A stretch of DNA of 64,000 nt, from contig BAEM01000002.1 of NCBI GenBank assembly GCA_000314955.1, forward strand, positions 1 to 64,000, given 5' to 3'. Within the stretch, counting starts at the first letter, position 1. Every line of letters begins with the position of its first letter. This document shows positions 38,451 to 47,392 of this stretch, piece after piece. The notes under the pieces were generated by a model, which saw only the letters and a program-made list of their open reading frames with translations, was not told the origin of the DNA and ran no database searches. Source of the stretch: Paraglaciecola chathamensis S18K6 (GTDB lineage Bacteria > Pseudomonadota > Gammaproteobacteria > Enterobacterales > Alteromonadaceae). The translations under genes and the position numbers were made by a program.

Positions 38451-40265
38451 TTAGGACAGTGAATAAGCAGCTATCGCCGCTAAAAACTCACTTCCGTAAC
38501 GGTCTAGTTTGGTTTGGCCTACGCCGTTGACCTCCAAAAACTCCACTTTTGATTGGGGCAGTTTGTCAGCCATATCGGCAAGGGTCGCATCACTAAATAC
38601 CACAAACGGCGGTACGTCCTCGCGTTGTGCAATGGACTTACGCAAGTGTTTTAATTTAGCGAATAGTTTACGGTCATAGTTCATCTCTTTCAGTTTAGAC
38701 TTTTTACCTGAATCAATGGTTAATCTAGGTACGGCTAAAGCAAGTTCTAATTTACCAGCAAGAAGGCCTCGGGCTTCTTCGGTTAATTTTAAAACAGCGC
38801 TTTGGGTGATGTCGATGCGCAAAAAACCTTTGTGTATCAGCTGATAAATAATGTTGTGCCAGTGGGCATCCGATTTATCTTTCCCTATTCCGAACGTACT
38901 TAGAGCGTCATGTCCTTGCTCGAAAATACGTTTCAATTTTTTGCCCCGTAGCACGTCGATAACATACTGGCTGGCCACATTTTGACCCAAGCGATAAATA
39001 CACGACAAGACCATTTGCGCCGAGACTTTGCCATCAAAACGTTTAGGTGGGTCTAAGCAAATATCACAGTTTCCGCAGTCTTCAGCGGAATATTCAGAAA
39101 AATAGTTAAGTAACACTTGGCGGCGACAGGTTTGCGCTTCTGCGAAGGCTTCCATGGCGGCAAACTTTTGTAGTTCGATGTCAAGACGCGCTGGGTTATC
39201 TCCCATACCGATCCATTGTCGAATACGAGCAGCGTCTTTTTCATCAAATAACAATAACGCTTCAGCAGGCATGCCATCACGCCCTGCACGGCCTGTTTCT
39301 TGATAATAGGCTTCAACACTGCGAGGTAAATCAAAATGCACAACAAAGCGTACATTAGACTTATTGATCCCCATGCCAAAAGCGACTGTGGCGACAATGA
39401 TATCTACGTTATCTTGAATGAAGTCGCGCTGTATTTTATCGCGTATAGGACCCTCAAGACCCGCGTGATAACCCGCGCAATTAATACCTTGTTTCGCTAG
39501 AGCAATACTTAAGTCGTCGACTTTTTTACGGCTGTTACAGTAAATAATCCCGCTGCCGTCTTGTTGTTTTACATATTGAATGACCTGATCCGTGGCTTTG
39601 TATTTGAACAGCTGGTTGTAACGAATATTCGGCCTATCGAAGCTGCCTTTAAAAACAAAAGGCTGCTCTAAAGCGAGCTGCTGTAATATGTCGCTGCGCG
39701 TTGTGATATCAGCTGTTGCCGTCAGCCCCACCACAGGAACCCCAGGAAATTGCTGTTTTATTTGACCAAGCTGGCGGTATTCTTTGCGAAAGTCATGTCC
39801 CCAATGGGAGACGCAGTGAGCTTCATCGACCGCAAAAAGCGCCACATTTAAACTGTGAAGCCGTTGAATAAAGTCAAATTGCATGAGTCTTTCAGGTGCG
39901 ACATAAATCAGTTTATAGCGCCCATCTTGCATACCACGGTAAACGTTAAGCATCTCTTCATTGCTTAAATTTGAATTGATATAAGCGGCGCTTACACCTG
40001 AGGCAACAAGGGCGTCGACTTGGTCTTTCATCAGTGCAATAAGAGGCGAGATAACGATGGTCAATCCATCGAGCACTAGCGCGGGTATTTGGTAACACAA
40101 GGATTTTCCGCCACCAGTGGGCATAAGAACCAGTACATCTTTTCCCTGCAATATTTGCTCGATCACTTCGCGCTGACCGTCACGAAACGCGTCGTAGCCG
40201 AATACATTTTTAAGTACATTCTGCGCGGCGTTTATATCAGTACTTGGGATGGCTTCTGGGAACAA
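38451..40265 (-). CDS. recQ: ATP-dependent DNA helicase RecQ
   Basis: RecQ unwinds DNA in recombination and repair. The 604 residues have motif I ([17 protein letters not shown]), DEAH box [16 protein letters not shown], motif III GLTATAD, and motif [12 protein letters not shown]. The zinc cluster region ([21 protein letters not shown]), the winged helix and a C-terminal HRDC domain ([18 protein letters not shown]) follow. The start is a TTG at 40265 without an obvious better option. It is divergent from the YigI gene, a linkage also found in E. coli (yigI-pldA-recQ region). Confidence 0.96.
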   Translation of the reverse strand: MFPEAIPSTDINAAQNVLKNVFGYDAFRDGQREVIEQILQGKDVLVLMPTGGGKSLCYQIPALVLDGLTIVISPLIALMKDQVDALVASGVSAAYINSNLSNEEMLNVYRGMQDGRYKLIYVAPERLMQFDFIQRLHSLNVALFAVDEAHCVSHWGHDFRKEYRQLGQIKQQFPGVPVVGLTATADITTRSDILQQLALEQPFVFKGSFDRPNIRYNQLFKYKATDQVIQYVKQQDGSGIIYCNSRKKVDDLSIALAKQGINCAGYHAGLEGPIRDKIQRDFIQDNVDIIVATVAFGMGINKSNVRFVVHFDLPRSVEAYYQETGRAGRDGMPAEALLLFDEKDAARIRQWIGMGDNPARLDIELQKFAAMEAFAEAQTCRRQVLLNYFSEYSAEDCGNCDICLDPPKRFDGKVSAQMVLSCIYRLGQNVASQYVIDVLRGKKLKRIFEQGHDALSTFGIGKDKSDAHWHNIIYQLIHKGFLRIDITQSAVLKLTEEARGLLAGKLELALAVPRLTIDSGKKSKLKEMNYDRKLFAKLKHLRKSIAQREDVPPFVVFSDATLADMADKLPQSKVEFLEVNGVGQTKLDRYGSEFLAAIAAYSLS

Positions 40266-40384
40266 AAAATAGACTCTAATACAAAAATTCTGCGCGCATT
40301 TTACGTGTTTTTAGTCCATACATCACTTGCCAATAGACAAAAAGTTAGTCACATTGAGTACTTCTCTGAGAAAAGGACAATAAT

Positions 40385-40858
40385 ATGAGCGATAACAAAA
40401 GCTTAACCCCAGAGCAATTGGCCGGTTTCGTGATTGAATTTTTCCAAAACAGTATGCCATTCAATCGAGCGTTAGGGTTTCAGATAGAATCCTTAGAAGA
40501 TCACCAAGTGCAGATTCGTATGCCCTGGAACAATATGCTGATGGGTAATCCAGTGCACAAAATTCTACATGGCGGCGCAACTGCAGCCATACTTGATACA
40601 GTGGGCAGCGTAGTGGCACTGATGTATGGTATTAAACAGCTCAAGCCTGAAGAAGTTGAAGATTTCAAAAACACTTTAGCCAATAATGGCACCATAGACA
40701 TGCGGGTCGACTATCTGCGACCGGGTAAAGGTGAAGAATTTATTGCCACTGCAAGCGTCATCCGCAGGGGACGTAGAGTGGCGGTATGCAGAATGGAGCT
40801 GCACAACGAGCAAGGCCAACACATTGCTTCTGGTACTGGAACCTACTTGGTTGGTTAA
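40385..40858 (+). CDS. yigI: YigI-type acyl-CoA thioesterase (hotdog fold)
   Basis: This 157-residue PaaI-type hotdog thioesterase shares with E. coli YigI the segments MPFNRALG, ILHGG (active-site loop, with the following helix), GTIDMRVDYLRPGKGE and RVAVCRMELHNEQGQHIASGTGTYLVG. It should hydrolyse acyl-CoA thioesters in the cytosol, with preference not deducible here. AAGGA stands seven bases before the ATG. Confidence 0.9.
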   Translation: MSDNKSLTPEQLAGFVIEFFQNSMPFNRALGFQIESLEDHQVQIRMPWNNMLMGNPVHKILHGGATAAILDTVGSVVALMYGIKQLKPEEVEDFKNTLANNGTIDMRVDYLRPGKGEEFIATASVIRRGRRVAVCRMELHNEQGQHIASGTGTYLVG

Positions 40859-40866
40859 TTACTTTT

Positions 40867-40890
40867 AGGCAGCTAGGCAGCTAGGCAGCG
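40867..40890. repeat. Three tandem copies of an 8-bp unit
   Basis: AGGCAGCT at 40867-40874 and 40875-40882 and AGGCAGCG at 40883-40890, just after the thioesterase gene. It could be a slippage-prone simple repeat. Confidence 0.6.
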
Positions 40891-40931
40891 AAAGAAGACA
40901 AGATACGAAGATATCAAAGCCTAGCAATAAA

Positions 40932-40952
40932 AAGGTCGCACTGGGCGACCTT
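40932..40952 (-). terminator. Terminator of the globin operon
   Basis: AAGGTCGC/GCGACCTT 8-bp stem with 5-base loop, followed on the minus strand by TTT, just after the globin stop. Confidence 0.8.
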
Positions 40953-40978
40953 GACTGGTTTACAGCGTGGTTAGCCTG

Positions 40979-41404
40979 TTAAATATATAGCATCTGTTTG
41001 CGTGTTTTGGCTAAAATCGCCAAGACCTTGTTTTGCGTAGGGTGAGGTATGTTCGCCTTGTCCATTGCATTGATAAATAAGTCTACCCCGCGATTGAAAT
41101 CTGCTTCGGTAATGTTCATTCCTCCGTGCACGCGTTCCATGGTATCACCTGTATACTCACAGGGCCCTCCCGTTAAGTGGCATACATGCTCAATCAACTT
41201 CTCTCTAAAACGGCCAATGTCAGAATCTTTAAAGTATTCAAAAATAACCGGATCAAATTCAATCTCGGTAATGAAGTTATCTACGACTTCTTCCACTTTT
41301 TGCTGACCACCCATCTGGGTATAAACAGACTGATTTGACGTTGACGAACAGGCACTGAGCCCAAAAAATAGAGATACAAATAGGATTATAAGTGTGTGTT
41401 TCAT
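40979..41404 (-). CDS. Lipoprotein group 1 truncated haemoglobin
   Basis: This is a 141-residue protein with a lipobox (GLSAC, Cys19), so a membrane-attached globin outside the cytoplasm. After the leader comes a group 1 2/2-haemoglobin: YTQMGGQQKVEEVVDNF, FKDSDIGRFREKLIEH, GGPCEYTGDTMERVHGGM with the proximal His in RVHGG, and a final helix. An exported lipoprotein globin is unusual. Start is the ATG at 41404, five bases after the upstream DUF3034 stop with GGTGAG as its site. It is the last gene of the cupredoxin/EAL/DUF3034 unit. Confidence 0.85.
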   Translation of the reverse strand: MKHTLIILFVSLFFGLSACSSTSNQSVYTQMGGQQKVEEVVDNFITEIEFDPVIFEYFKDSDIGRFREKLIEHVCHLTGGPCEYTGDTMERVHGGMNITEADFNRGVDLFINAMDKANIPHPTQNKVLAILAKTRKQMLYI

Positions 41405-41409
41405 GAGAC

Positions 41410-42264
41410 TCACCAAAGTTGTCCGTTAAGAGAAAGGTATAAACCGTCTTGGTCATCCACTGCGGCAATGGTGCCTAAGTCAGCCCAAGCGAGGGTTATG
41501 CTGAAGTCTTTGCTAGGAATATAGGTAACAAAAAAGTCTTTCCAGTCATCTTCACCTAGACCGAGATTGTCTGGTTTTTGCCTGTACTCAACGCCAATTG
41601 CAAAATGACGCGAAAATAAAATACCTGCGGATGCTTCAAGCATAATTTCATAGGAATCATTATTGACGCCACCGTAACCGAGCAATCCCATCTCATTTGC
41701 TTTGGTGGCCCTAGCGGTGACATTCCATACCGCGTTGTAACCGGCAATAGCTCCAAGATGGACCTTGGTCGCCGCCACGTAAAAATCGGTGCCGCTGCTG
41801 GTTTTATCAGCACCTACCGCACTAGCAATCGCTTCATCGTCTAACACTTTATGTTGGGCACCCACACTAATTTGGGGCCAATCAGAATAGACAACGTCAC
41901 CATAGAGACGATATTTAACACCATAGATGTTTTGTTTAATATCGACCCCTGCGCCTTTGAGGTCAAAGCGATGTTGAGCAACACTGACCTCAACATGATC
42001 ATAGAATGACGCGCTAAGGCCTAATACATTGAGGCGGTAATCATCTACGTCTACCTGCGTGGCGACCGCGCTAACAGAGACTTGATCTTGACTGTCGTAA
42101 CCGGACAAGGTTGCCCAAGGAACAATACCACCCCCGCCGCTGCCTTCTAATTGCACCAGCCCGGCAGTGCCGATTAGTTTACCGTCTTGTGCTGACGCTA
42201 GGGTTGTGCACAAGGCGAACGTTATACCTGTGATGTACGCAATACTTACTTTTTTATGCATCAT
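41410..42264 (-). CDS. DUF3034 family exported protein
   Basis: This is a 284-residue protein with signal peptide cleaved after ASA (about 25). The body starts KLIGTAGLVQLEGSGGGGIVPWATLSGY, a DUF3034 hallmark. Amphipathic beta-strands with aromatic ends (for example ISVGAQHKV, FAIGVEYRQKP, DFSITLAWADLG, and the terminal LYLSLNGQLW) suggest an outer-membrane beta-barrel. The final Trp fits a C-terminal barrel strand. Function unknown. It overlaps the GGDEF/EAL gene by 4 bases and leads into the globin gene. Confidence 0.8.
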   Translation of the reverse strand: MMHKKVSIAYITGITFALCTTLASAQDGKLIGTAGLVQLEGSGGGGIVPWATLSGYDSQDQVSVSAVATQVDVDDYRLNVLGLSASFYDHVEVSVAQHRFDLKGAGVDIKQNIYGVKYRLYGDVVYSDWPQISVGAQHKVLDDEAIASAVGADKTSSGTDFYVAATKVHLGAIAGYNAVWNVTARATKANEMGLLGYGGVNNDSYEIMLEASAGILFSRHFAIGVEYRQKPDNLGLGEDDWKDFFVTYIPSKDFSITLAWADLGTIAAVDDQDGLYLSLNGQLW

Positions 42265-44588
42265 TTCTCTAACCAGTTAGTTGATTGATGTTTGTTATGC
42301 CACTGTATAAAGTCGGCAAAAGGTAAGGGTTTACACATATAATATCCCTGTGCTAATTCGCATCCCCAATTTTGGAGCAGTTGCAGTGTTGCTTGGCTTT
42401 CGATTCCTTCGGCGACAACATTCAAGCCGAAGCTATGAGCCAAATCGATCACTGTTCGAACAATTTTCTGATCTCCTTGTTGAGAGTCGAGTTTTAGCAC
42501 AAAACTCTTATCCACTTTCAATGTGGTCACCGGCAAGCTTTTTAGGTATGACATGGATGAATAGCCCGTACCAAAGTCGTCAATAGCCAGTTCAAACCCC
42601 CGCTCGCGAAACGCACGTAGCTGCTGTATCGCTTTTTCGGGTTCGCGAACTAGGTCGCTTTCTGTCATTTCAAAGCTCAGCGCTTTGCTATCTAGCTCGC
42701 TAGCACTCATTAGCGACGTTATGTGCGGCAATAAGGCATTATCCATAACATCTTTCGCAGACAAATTAATCGCGATACTCACATCCATACCAGCATTTTT
42801 GAGCGTCACGGCATCTTTAATAGCTTGGTTAATAACCCAGTCTGTAATTTTACCAATGAAGCCTGCTTGCTCAGCTACGCTAATAAAGTCGTCAGGGGAT
42901 ACAAAACCTAGTATGGCGTTGTTCCAACGAATTAGCGCTTCTACTTTAGTCACCTTACCGCTAACTAAGTCTAGTTTTGGTTGATAAAATAGACTGAGCT
43001 CATCTTGCTGGTCATCTAATGCAGTTTTCAGTTCAGCAATGATTGATAAACGACGCAGATAACGTTGTTCAAACTCGGGCTTATAATTAAGTAAGAGTTG
43101 TTCAGATAGCTGTGTTTCATCCAGCACGATATTCATCCGCCTGAAAAGCTCTTCTACATTGCTCGCATCTGTAGGACAATTCAACATACCGATGGAGACT
43201 TTGGTGATAATTGACGCATCTCCGGTTTCAATGGGCTGCTCTAACTCGTTTCTGAATTCTAATAACTGTTCGTGAGTCACATGCTCATCAGGGACCCAAA
43301 GTAGTTCCCCGCCTGCTAATCGGGCACCAAGTCCGCCATGAGCTAATAAACGCTTAGCGAGCACTTGAAGACAAGTATCACCATTGTGATAGCCAAACAC
43401 ATCATTGATACTGCGAAAGCCGAATACGTTTATACCTAAGACCTGAAACGGTTTATTCAGCTCAAACTTAGCGTTAAGCAGACTTTCCATGTTGTAACGA
43501 TTATTCAACCCAGTCAGTATGTCGTGTTGTGCTTGGTAGCTGATTTTTTCTTCACGCTGACGAATATTTGATTGCATCGATTCAAGAGCGATAGCGAGGT
43601 TTGATACTTCCGTTGAGCTAGATTCAGTATTTATCGCTTTGTTGTAGTCTCCGGCTGAAATACGCTGGGCAATATCTGCAAGAGCGACCAGTGGTTTAGC
43701 TACCTTGCGCGAGAACAAAGCCGCGAAACACAGGGCTAAAATGATCGCCAAAACGGCAATCAAAGAGATATTCATTTGTAGTGCACTAAAGTCTGAAAAC
43801 AAGCGTTTAACGTCGTTAGATAAGGTAATAACAACGTTAAAATTCCCTTCTTCTGCCAGCAAAAATTGTCTTGAAACATAAGGCACATCGTTAAATAGAG
43901 TCAAAGAAAGCCAAGATAAAGCCTGTCCTTGCTCAGATAACGCCAAGCTAACCATTTCATCTGGTAAGGTGCTGATAGTAAGATTCTTTTTGCCGTTGGC
44001 CTGTACTTCAATGGTGGTTTCAAGTTGGGTGATATTTTTTAACTGTTGCCCCCACTCCTGATTGATTTCGAAGCCTATAACAGCGACTGCGATTGGCGTC
44101 GGCGCATCTATGGTTAGCATCATCACTTGATACAAGCGCCGTTCAATGAGCAGCAATGAGGAAGCACCGCCATCGACGACAGCGTTATGCACGATACGAG
44201 GATAAGGGAAGTCTTCCCCAGCTTCTAAAATTTGTGGGACGCTGGTGATATTGCTGCCGTCCAATGACACCAAGGCCATCAAATCAGCGCTAATGCGCCC
44301 GCCATGATTATACAGAGCACTGTCGATAGTCGGCACATCACCCGTAGCCACGGCTTGCTTAAAGCCAAAATCGGCAGTTAATACATTTGCCGAGTTATAA
44401 AGCACATTTTCTCGATTTTCTAGTACCTGCTCAAACACATTTTGAGCAACTTTGAGGTTGCCATTTAGCTGGTTTTGAGCGTGTTTGCTCGTCGAGGTCC
44501 AGACATTAATCAGTATCATCAATGCGGTTAGCATCACCAGACCAACGACAAGACGGAAAATACTCTGGTTTAGTTTCCTAGTGGCCAA
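42261..44588 (-). CDS. Membrane c-di-GMP phosphodiesterase with degenerate GGDEF and intact EAL
   Basis: This is a 775-residue inner-membrane signalling protein. TM1 about 10-30, a periplasmic sensor region to about 270, TM2 about 272-293, HAMP to about 346, a GGDEF-type domain about 350-510 and an EAL domain about 520-765. The GGDEF site reads AGGEL (425-429), and the metal-site stretch INVFGFRSIND has lost its usual first aspartate, so cyclase activity is unlikely. EAL residues are kept: KVEALIRW (550), AINLSAKD, DDFGTGYSS and KVDKSF. So it is probably a sensor-controlled phosphodiesterase. Operon partners: cupredoxin-like protein before, DUF3034 and globin after. Confidence 0.9.
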   Translation of the reverse strand: MATRKLNQSIFRLVVGLVMLTALMILINVWTSTSKHAQNQLNGNLKVAQNVFEQVLENRENVLYNSANVLTADFGFKQAVATGDVPTIDSALYNHGGRISADLMALVSLDGSNITSVPQILEAGEDFPYPRIVHNAVVDGGASSLLLIERRLYQVMMLTIDAPTPIAVAVIGFEINQEWGQQLKNITQLETTIEVQANGKKNLTISTLPDEMVSLALSEQGQALSWLSLTLFNDVPYVSRQFLLAEEGNFNVVITLSNDVKRLFSDFSALQMNISLIAVLAIILALCFAALFSRKVAKPLVALADIAQRISAGDYNKAINTESSSTEVSNLAIALESMQSNIRQREEKISYQAQHDILTGLNNRYNMESLLNAKFELNKPFQVLGINVFGFRSINDVFGYHNGDTCLQVLAKRLLAHGGLGARLAGGELLWVPDEHVTHEQLLEFRNELEQPIETGDASIITKVSIGMLNCPTDASNVEELFRRMNIVLDETQLSEQLLLNYKPEFEQRYLRRLSIIAELKTALDDQQDELSLFYQPKLDLVSGKVTKVEALIRWNNAILGFVSPDDFISVAEQAGFIGKITDWVINQAIKDAVTLKNAGMDVSIAINLSAKDVMDNALLPHITSLMSASELDSKALSFEMTESDLVREPEKAIQQLRAFRERGFELAIDDFGTGYSSMSYLKSLPVTTLKVDKSFVLKLDSQQGDQKIVRTVIDLAHSFGLNVVAEGIESQATLQLLQNWGCELAQGYYMCKPLPFADFIQWHNKHQSTNWLEK

Positions 44589-45269
44589 TTAACGGCCTCC
44601 AGGTGAAAATTTCCGGGAAAACTTACGACGTTTTACTTCCGGCTTCTTTTCTTCAAGTAGGCTTAGTGAGACCAGTTGAGCTCCTGAGGCTGTTGTATCT
44701 CGCGAAACCGTTACGCGCTCAGAATTACTGGTGGATAGCTTTGCATGCCAAATGTTGAATTCATTTGCTTGGGTAGAGAGTGTCGCGACACCGTTTTCGT
44801 CAGTGAGAGCGGTTATTTCATGTTCGGCAATGTAAATATAGCCGAGCATTTGGTCATGAATATTACAGCCCAATACCACAACGCCAGGTTTCTCAAAGGT
44901 GACAGGATTCGACCCTTCGCCTTTGTATAAGCGGATTTCAAATGGTTTTGGCTGAGAGAAACTATAAATATGATGGCGAATATCGTCACTGTTGGGAAAG
45001 CGCACTGACTGGTTTTTTTGAACGACTAACACATGGGGGGCAAATTGAGAGTTTATTTGGTCCATCACTGCCATTTGAGCAGTCTGGTCCTTAGGTTCAC
45101 CTTTAGCGCTGACAACTGCATTTGCGACCGGATTGCCCTTTTGGTCGACAACTTTAAATTGAACGCTTTCTTCGCCGTAGGCACTGAAAATGACCATTGA
45201 GACGAATATGTAAGCTAATTTTATTGCCCATTGTTTTGCTAAAGCGTAAAAAGTCAGATCTTGTTTCAT
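44589..45269 (-). CDS. Exported cupredoxin-like protein (methylamine-utilisation type)
   Basis: This is a 226-residue protein with an N-terminal export signal (about 14-32). The mature part starts with a carboxypeptidase-regulatory-like strand pair VQFKVVDQKGNPVANAVVSAKG. A cupredoxin-like region has RHHIYSF (His99/100) and GCNIHDQMLGYI (Cys135, His138, Met141), the His/Cys-His-Met set of type 1 copper sites. The C-terminus is very basic (KRRKFSRKFSPGGR). Relatives are often labelled methylamine utilisation protein, but no mau genes are here. First gene of a four-gene unit, directly abutting the GGDEF/EAL gene. Confidence 0.82.
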   Translation of the reverse strand: MKQDLTFYALAKQWAIKLAYIFVSMVIFSAYGEESVQFKVVDQKGNPVANAVVSAKGEPKDQTAQMAVMDQINSQFAPHVLVVQKNQSVRFPNSDDIRHHIYSFSQPKPFEIRLYKGEGSNPVTFEKPGVVVLGCNIHDQMLGYIYIAEHEITALTDENGVATLSTQANEFNIWHAKLSTSNSERVTVSRDTTASGAQLVSLSLLEEKKPEVKRRKFSRKFSPGGR

Positions 45270-45579
45270 GTGTACTTCAATCCTGTTAACCCACTTATTC
45301 CAAAGGGAGGCGCTTCTTTACCTATTTTTTTAACAATTTAATCTTACACGAGCATTGTGAAATTGCACGATAGGATCGAAAAAACACGACTAATTATTTA
45401 GCTATCATCTTATTTTTACAGACAAAAGTATGATATTGCTTAGTGCATTGTAGGTTAAAAAGGTAATCTCGCACCTCGGTCAATCTTTTATCGACAGTGG
45501 TAGCCACTTACATTAAATTCTCGGTAAATTAGACTATCGCATTAGCGAATAACGATTTTTACTAGTTGGATCACAATAA
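45270..45579. other. Divergent intergenic region before the cupredoxin operon and MscS gene
   Basis: Promoters for both sides must lie here. The sequence is AT-rich with no clear consensus hexamer pair, ORF or terminator that I can name. Confidence 0.35.
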
Positions 45580-46182
45580 ATGGAAAAAGCACAGTGGCTT
45601 AACGGTTTTGTCAATTGGGCAATTCAGTATACGGGGAGCTTAATCTGGACCGCAGCAATGCTCGTGGTTTATGTCGTTGTTACTAAGTGGACGCTTCCCA
45701 AAATAGAAAAGAAAATCGATGAGAGCAATTTAAAATCTCCTGAGGTTTTGCGAGCGTACCATATCATTCGCTTAGTGATTGGAATACTCACCTTCGCCGT
45801 GATTTTGATAGCGTGGGGGATTGATTTTAGTGGTTTGCTGGTGATTTCTACCTCCCTTATTACACTGACAGGCGTGGCGTTTTTTGCTAGTTGGTCTTTG
45901 CTTAGCAATATTACAGCCTATTTTTTGCTGCTGTTTCAAACATCTTTCCGGCGCGGGAACTTTATAAGAGTGCTAGATGCGGATAATTACGTAGAGGGGT
46001 TTATTACCGAAATTAACCTGTTCAATACCAAGCTAATTACCGAAGAACGGGAAATTATTGTTTATCCCAATAACTTGATCTTGACGCGCCCCAGTATTAT
46101 TAACCCTCGAGCAAAATGGAAAACTATCGGCAAATTTACCGATAGACCCGAACGTAAATCAGCTGTGACTCGTAAAAAATAA
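45580..46182 (+). CDS. Short MscS-family mechanosensitive channel protein
   Basis: This is a 200-residue MscS-like inner-membrane protein. TM segments about 15-33, 60-80 and a pore-like helix about 85-118 (LITLTGVAFFASWSLLSNITAYFLL) are followed by the beta-domain (FRRGNFIRVLDADNYVEGFITEINLFNTKL...IVYPNNLILTR). The large C-terminal alpha/beta vestibule of MscS is absent and a basic tail (RPERKSAVTRKK) takes its place, so it is a minimal form. A second, longer MscS-like gene follows 165 bases on. Gating stimulus is inferred from family only. Confidence 0.8.
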   Translation: MEKAQWLNGFVNWAIQYTGSLIWTAAMLVVYVVVTKWTLPKIEKKIDESNLKSPEVLRAYHIIRLVIGILTFAVILIAWGIDFSGLLVISTSLITLTGVAFFASWSLLSNITAYFLLLFQTSFRRGNFIRVLDADNYVEGFITEINLFNTKLITEEREIIVYPNNLILTRPSIINPRAKWKTIGKFTDRPERKSAVTRKK

Positions 46183-46347
46183 TCTGTATCTGCCTCTATC
46201 GGCCATGTTAAGCATGCTAAAATAACGCAAAGTTCAACACGTGCGTTGGCATAGGCATGCTGTAGCAGATTTGCCAGCTTTTGGCCCTTAGCGTAAGTTG
46301 ATACTTGGTCAGCCTATTCTAATCGTCAAACAAGTATGAAGCCGTAA

Positions 46348-47262
46348 ATGAGTATAGATTTTCCACATGTTTTAGAGCACTTCTCCCTTTTCCTTAGCGC
46401 CTTATTTAATAACAAGGTGGTGCTGACGATCTTAGTCACTTTTCTGACATTGGGCGTCAAATACGCACTGGTTAAAACGGTGCGCAATCGCGCTATCAGT
46501 AAAGGCAAAGACAAGCGCGACTTGGTTAATAACATTAAGAACTTTTTAAACTTCGTCATGTTGTTTTTGCTGTTGAGTTTGTGGGCAGGGGAGTTACAAA
46601 CCTTCGCACTTTCTATTGCCGCCTTTGCGGTGGCTATTGTGCTGGCAACACGAGAGTTTATCCAATGCATGATCGGGTTTTTCTATTTGGCTTCTACGCG
46701 TCCATTTCGCATCGGTGACTGGGTGCAAGTGGGTGATATCGTTGGTGAAGTATCCGAAACAGATTGGATGAAAAGCACCTTATTGGAAGTGGATATTCAC
46801 AAATACGAATACACGGGTAAAACCTTATTTATTCCCAATAACGCGATGATCACCAATACCATTAAAAATTTAAACTTTTTAAAGCGTTATGCCACCCATC
46901 ATTTCAATATTACCCGTGACCAAAGCGTCAATCCTTATTTATTCATTGATCAGTTACAACAAAAAGCAGAATTGTACTGTGAAGACTTTAAAGATGTTGC
47001 TCACCGATATAGTCAAACAATTGAGCGTCGTCTGGATGTAAAAATTGCAGGGCCAGATCCGCATATTAACGTTTCTACGTCAGAGGTTGGTGACTCGGTG
47101 GTCACGGTGGCTATCTTTTGCCCTACCGAACGAGCGATAGAGATAGAACAAAAATTGATCAAAGATTTCATGACTATGTGGTTTGCTGCTAAGCGCTCTG
47201 GCAATATAGAACCAAGAGAAGGTACTGAATTATCTCCTGACGATCGCCAGCCAATAAGTTAA
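46348..47262 (+). CDS. MscS-family mechanosensitive channel protein
   Basis: This 304-residue MscS-like channel has TM segments about 20-45 and 65-85, the pore helix with AFAVAIVLATREFIQCMIGFFYL, the beta-domain (FRIGDWVQVGDIVGEVSETDW...LFIPNNAMITNTIKN) and a C-terminal alpha/beta domain. It is distinct in sequence from its shorter neighbour, with pore residues AxAVAIVLAT in place of the canonical glycine-rich MscS pore. Probably cotranscribed with it. Confidence 0.83.
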   Translation: MSIDFPHVLEHFSLFLSALFNNKVVLTILVTFLTLGVKYALVKTVRNRAISKGKDKRDLVNNIKNFLNFVMLFLLLSLWAGELQTFALSIAAFAVAIVLATREFIQCMIGFFYLASTRPFRIGDWVQVGDIVGEVSETDWMKSTLLEVDIHKYEYTGKTLFIPNNAMITNTIKNLNFLKRYATHHFNITRDQSVNPYLFIDQLQQKAELYCEDFKDVAHRYSQTIERRLDVKIAGPDPHINVSTSEVGDSVVTVAIFCPTERAIEIEQKLIKDFMTMWFAAKRSGNIEPREGTELSPDDRQPIS

Positions 47263-47392
47263 ACCCGAAGCGATTAATTCCATCACTATTCGAGTTCTGT
47301 CATATATCTTGCTTGAATACTTTGTGTTTTCCATTTGATAGTGAAATACGAAAGCGGCTAACGCTGCTTACTATCACATTACTGAGGTGACA

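Noticed and set aside
44589-45269. Methylamine utilisation function for the cupredoxin-like protein
   Set aside because: No mau or methylamine dehydrogenase genes are nearby; the label is a family name only.
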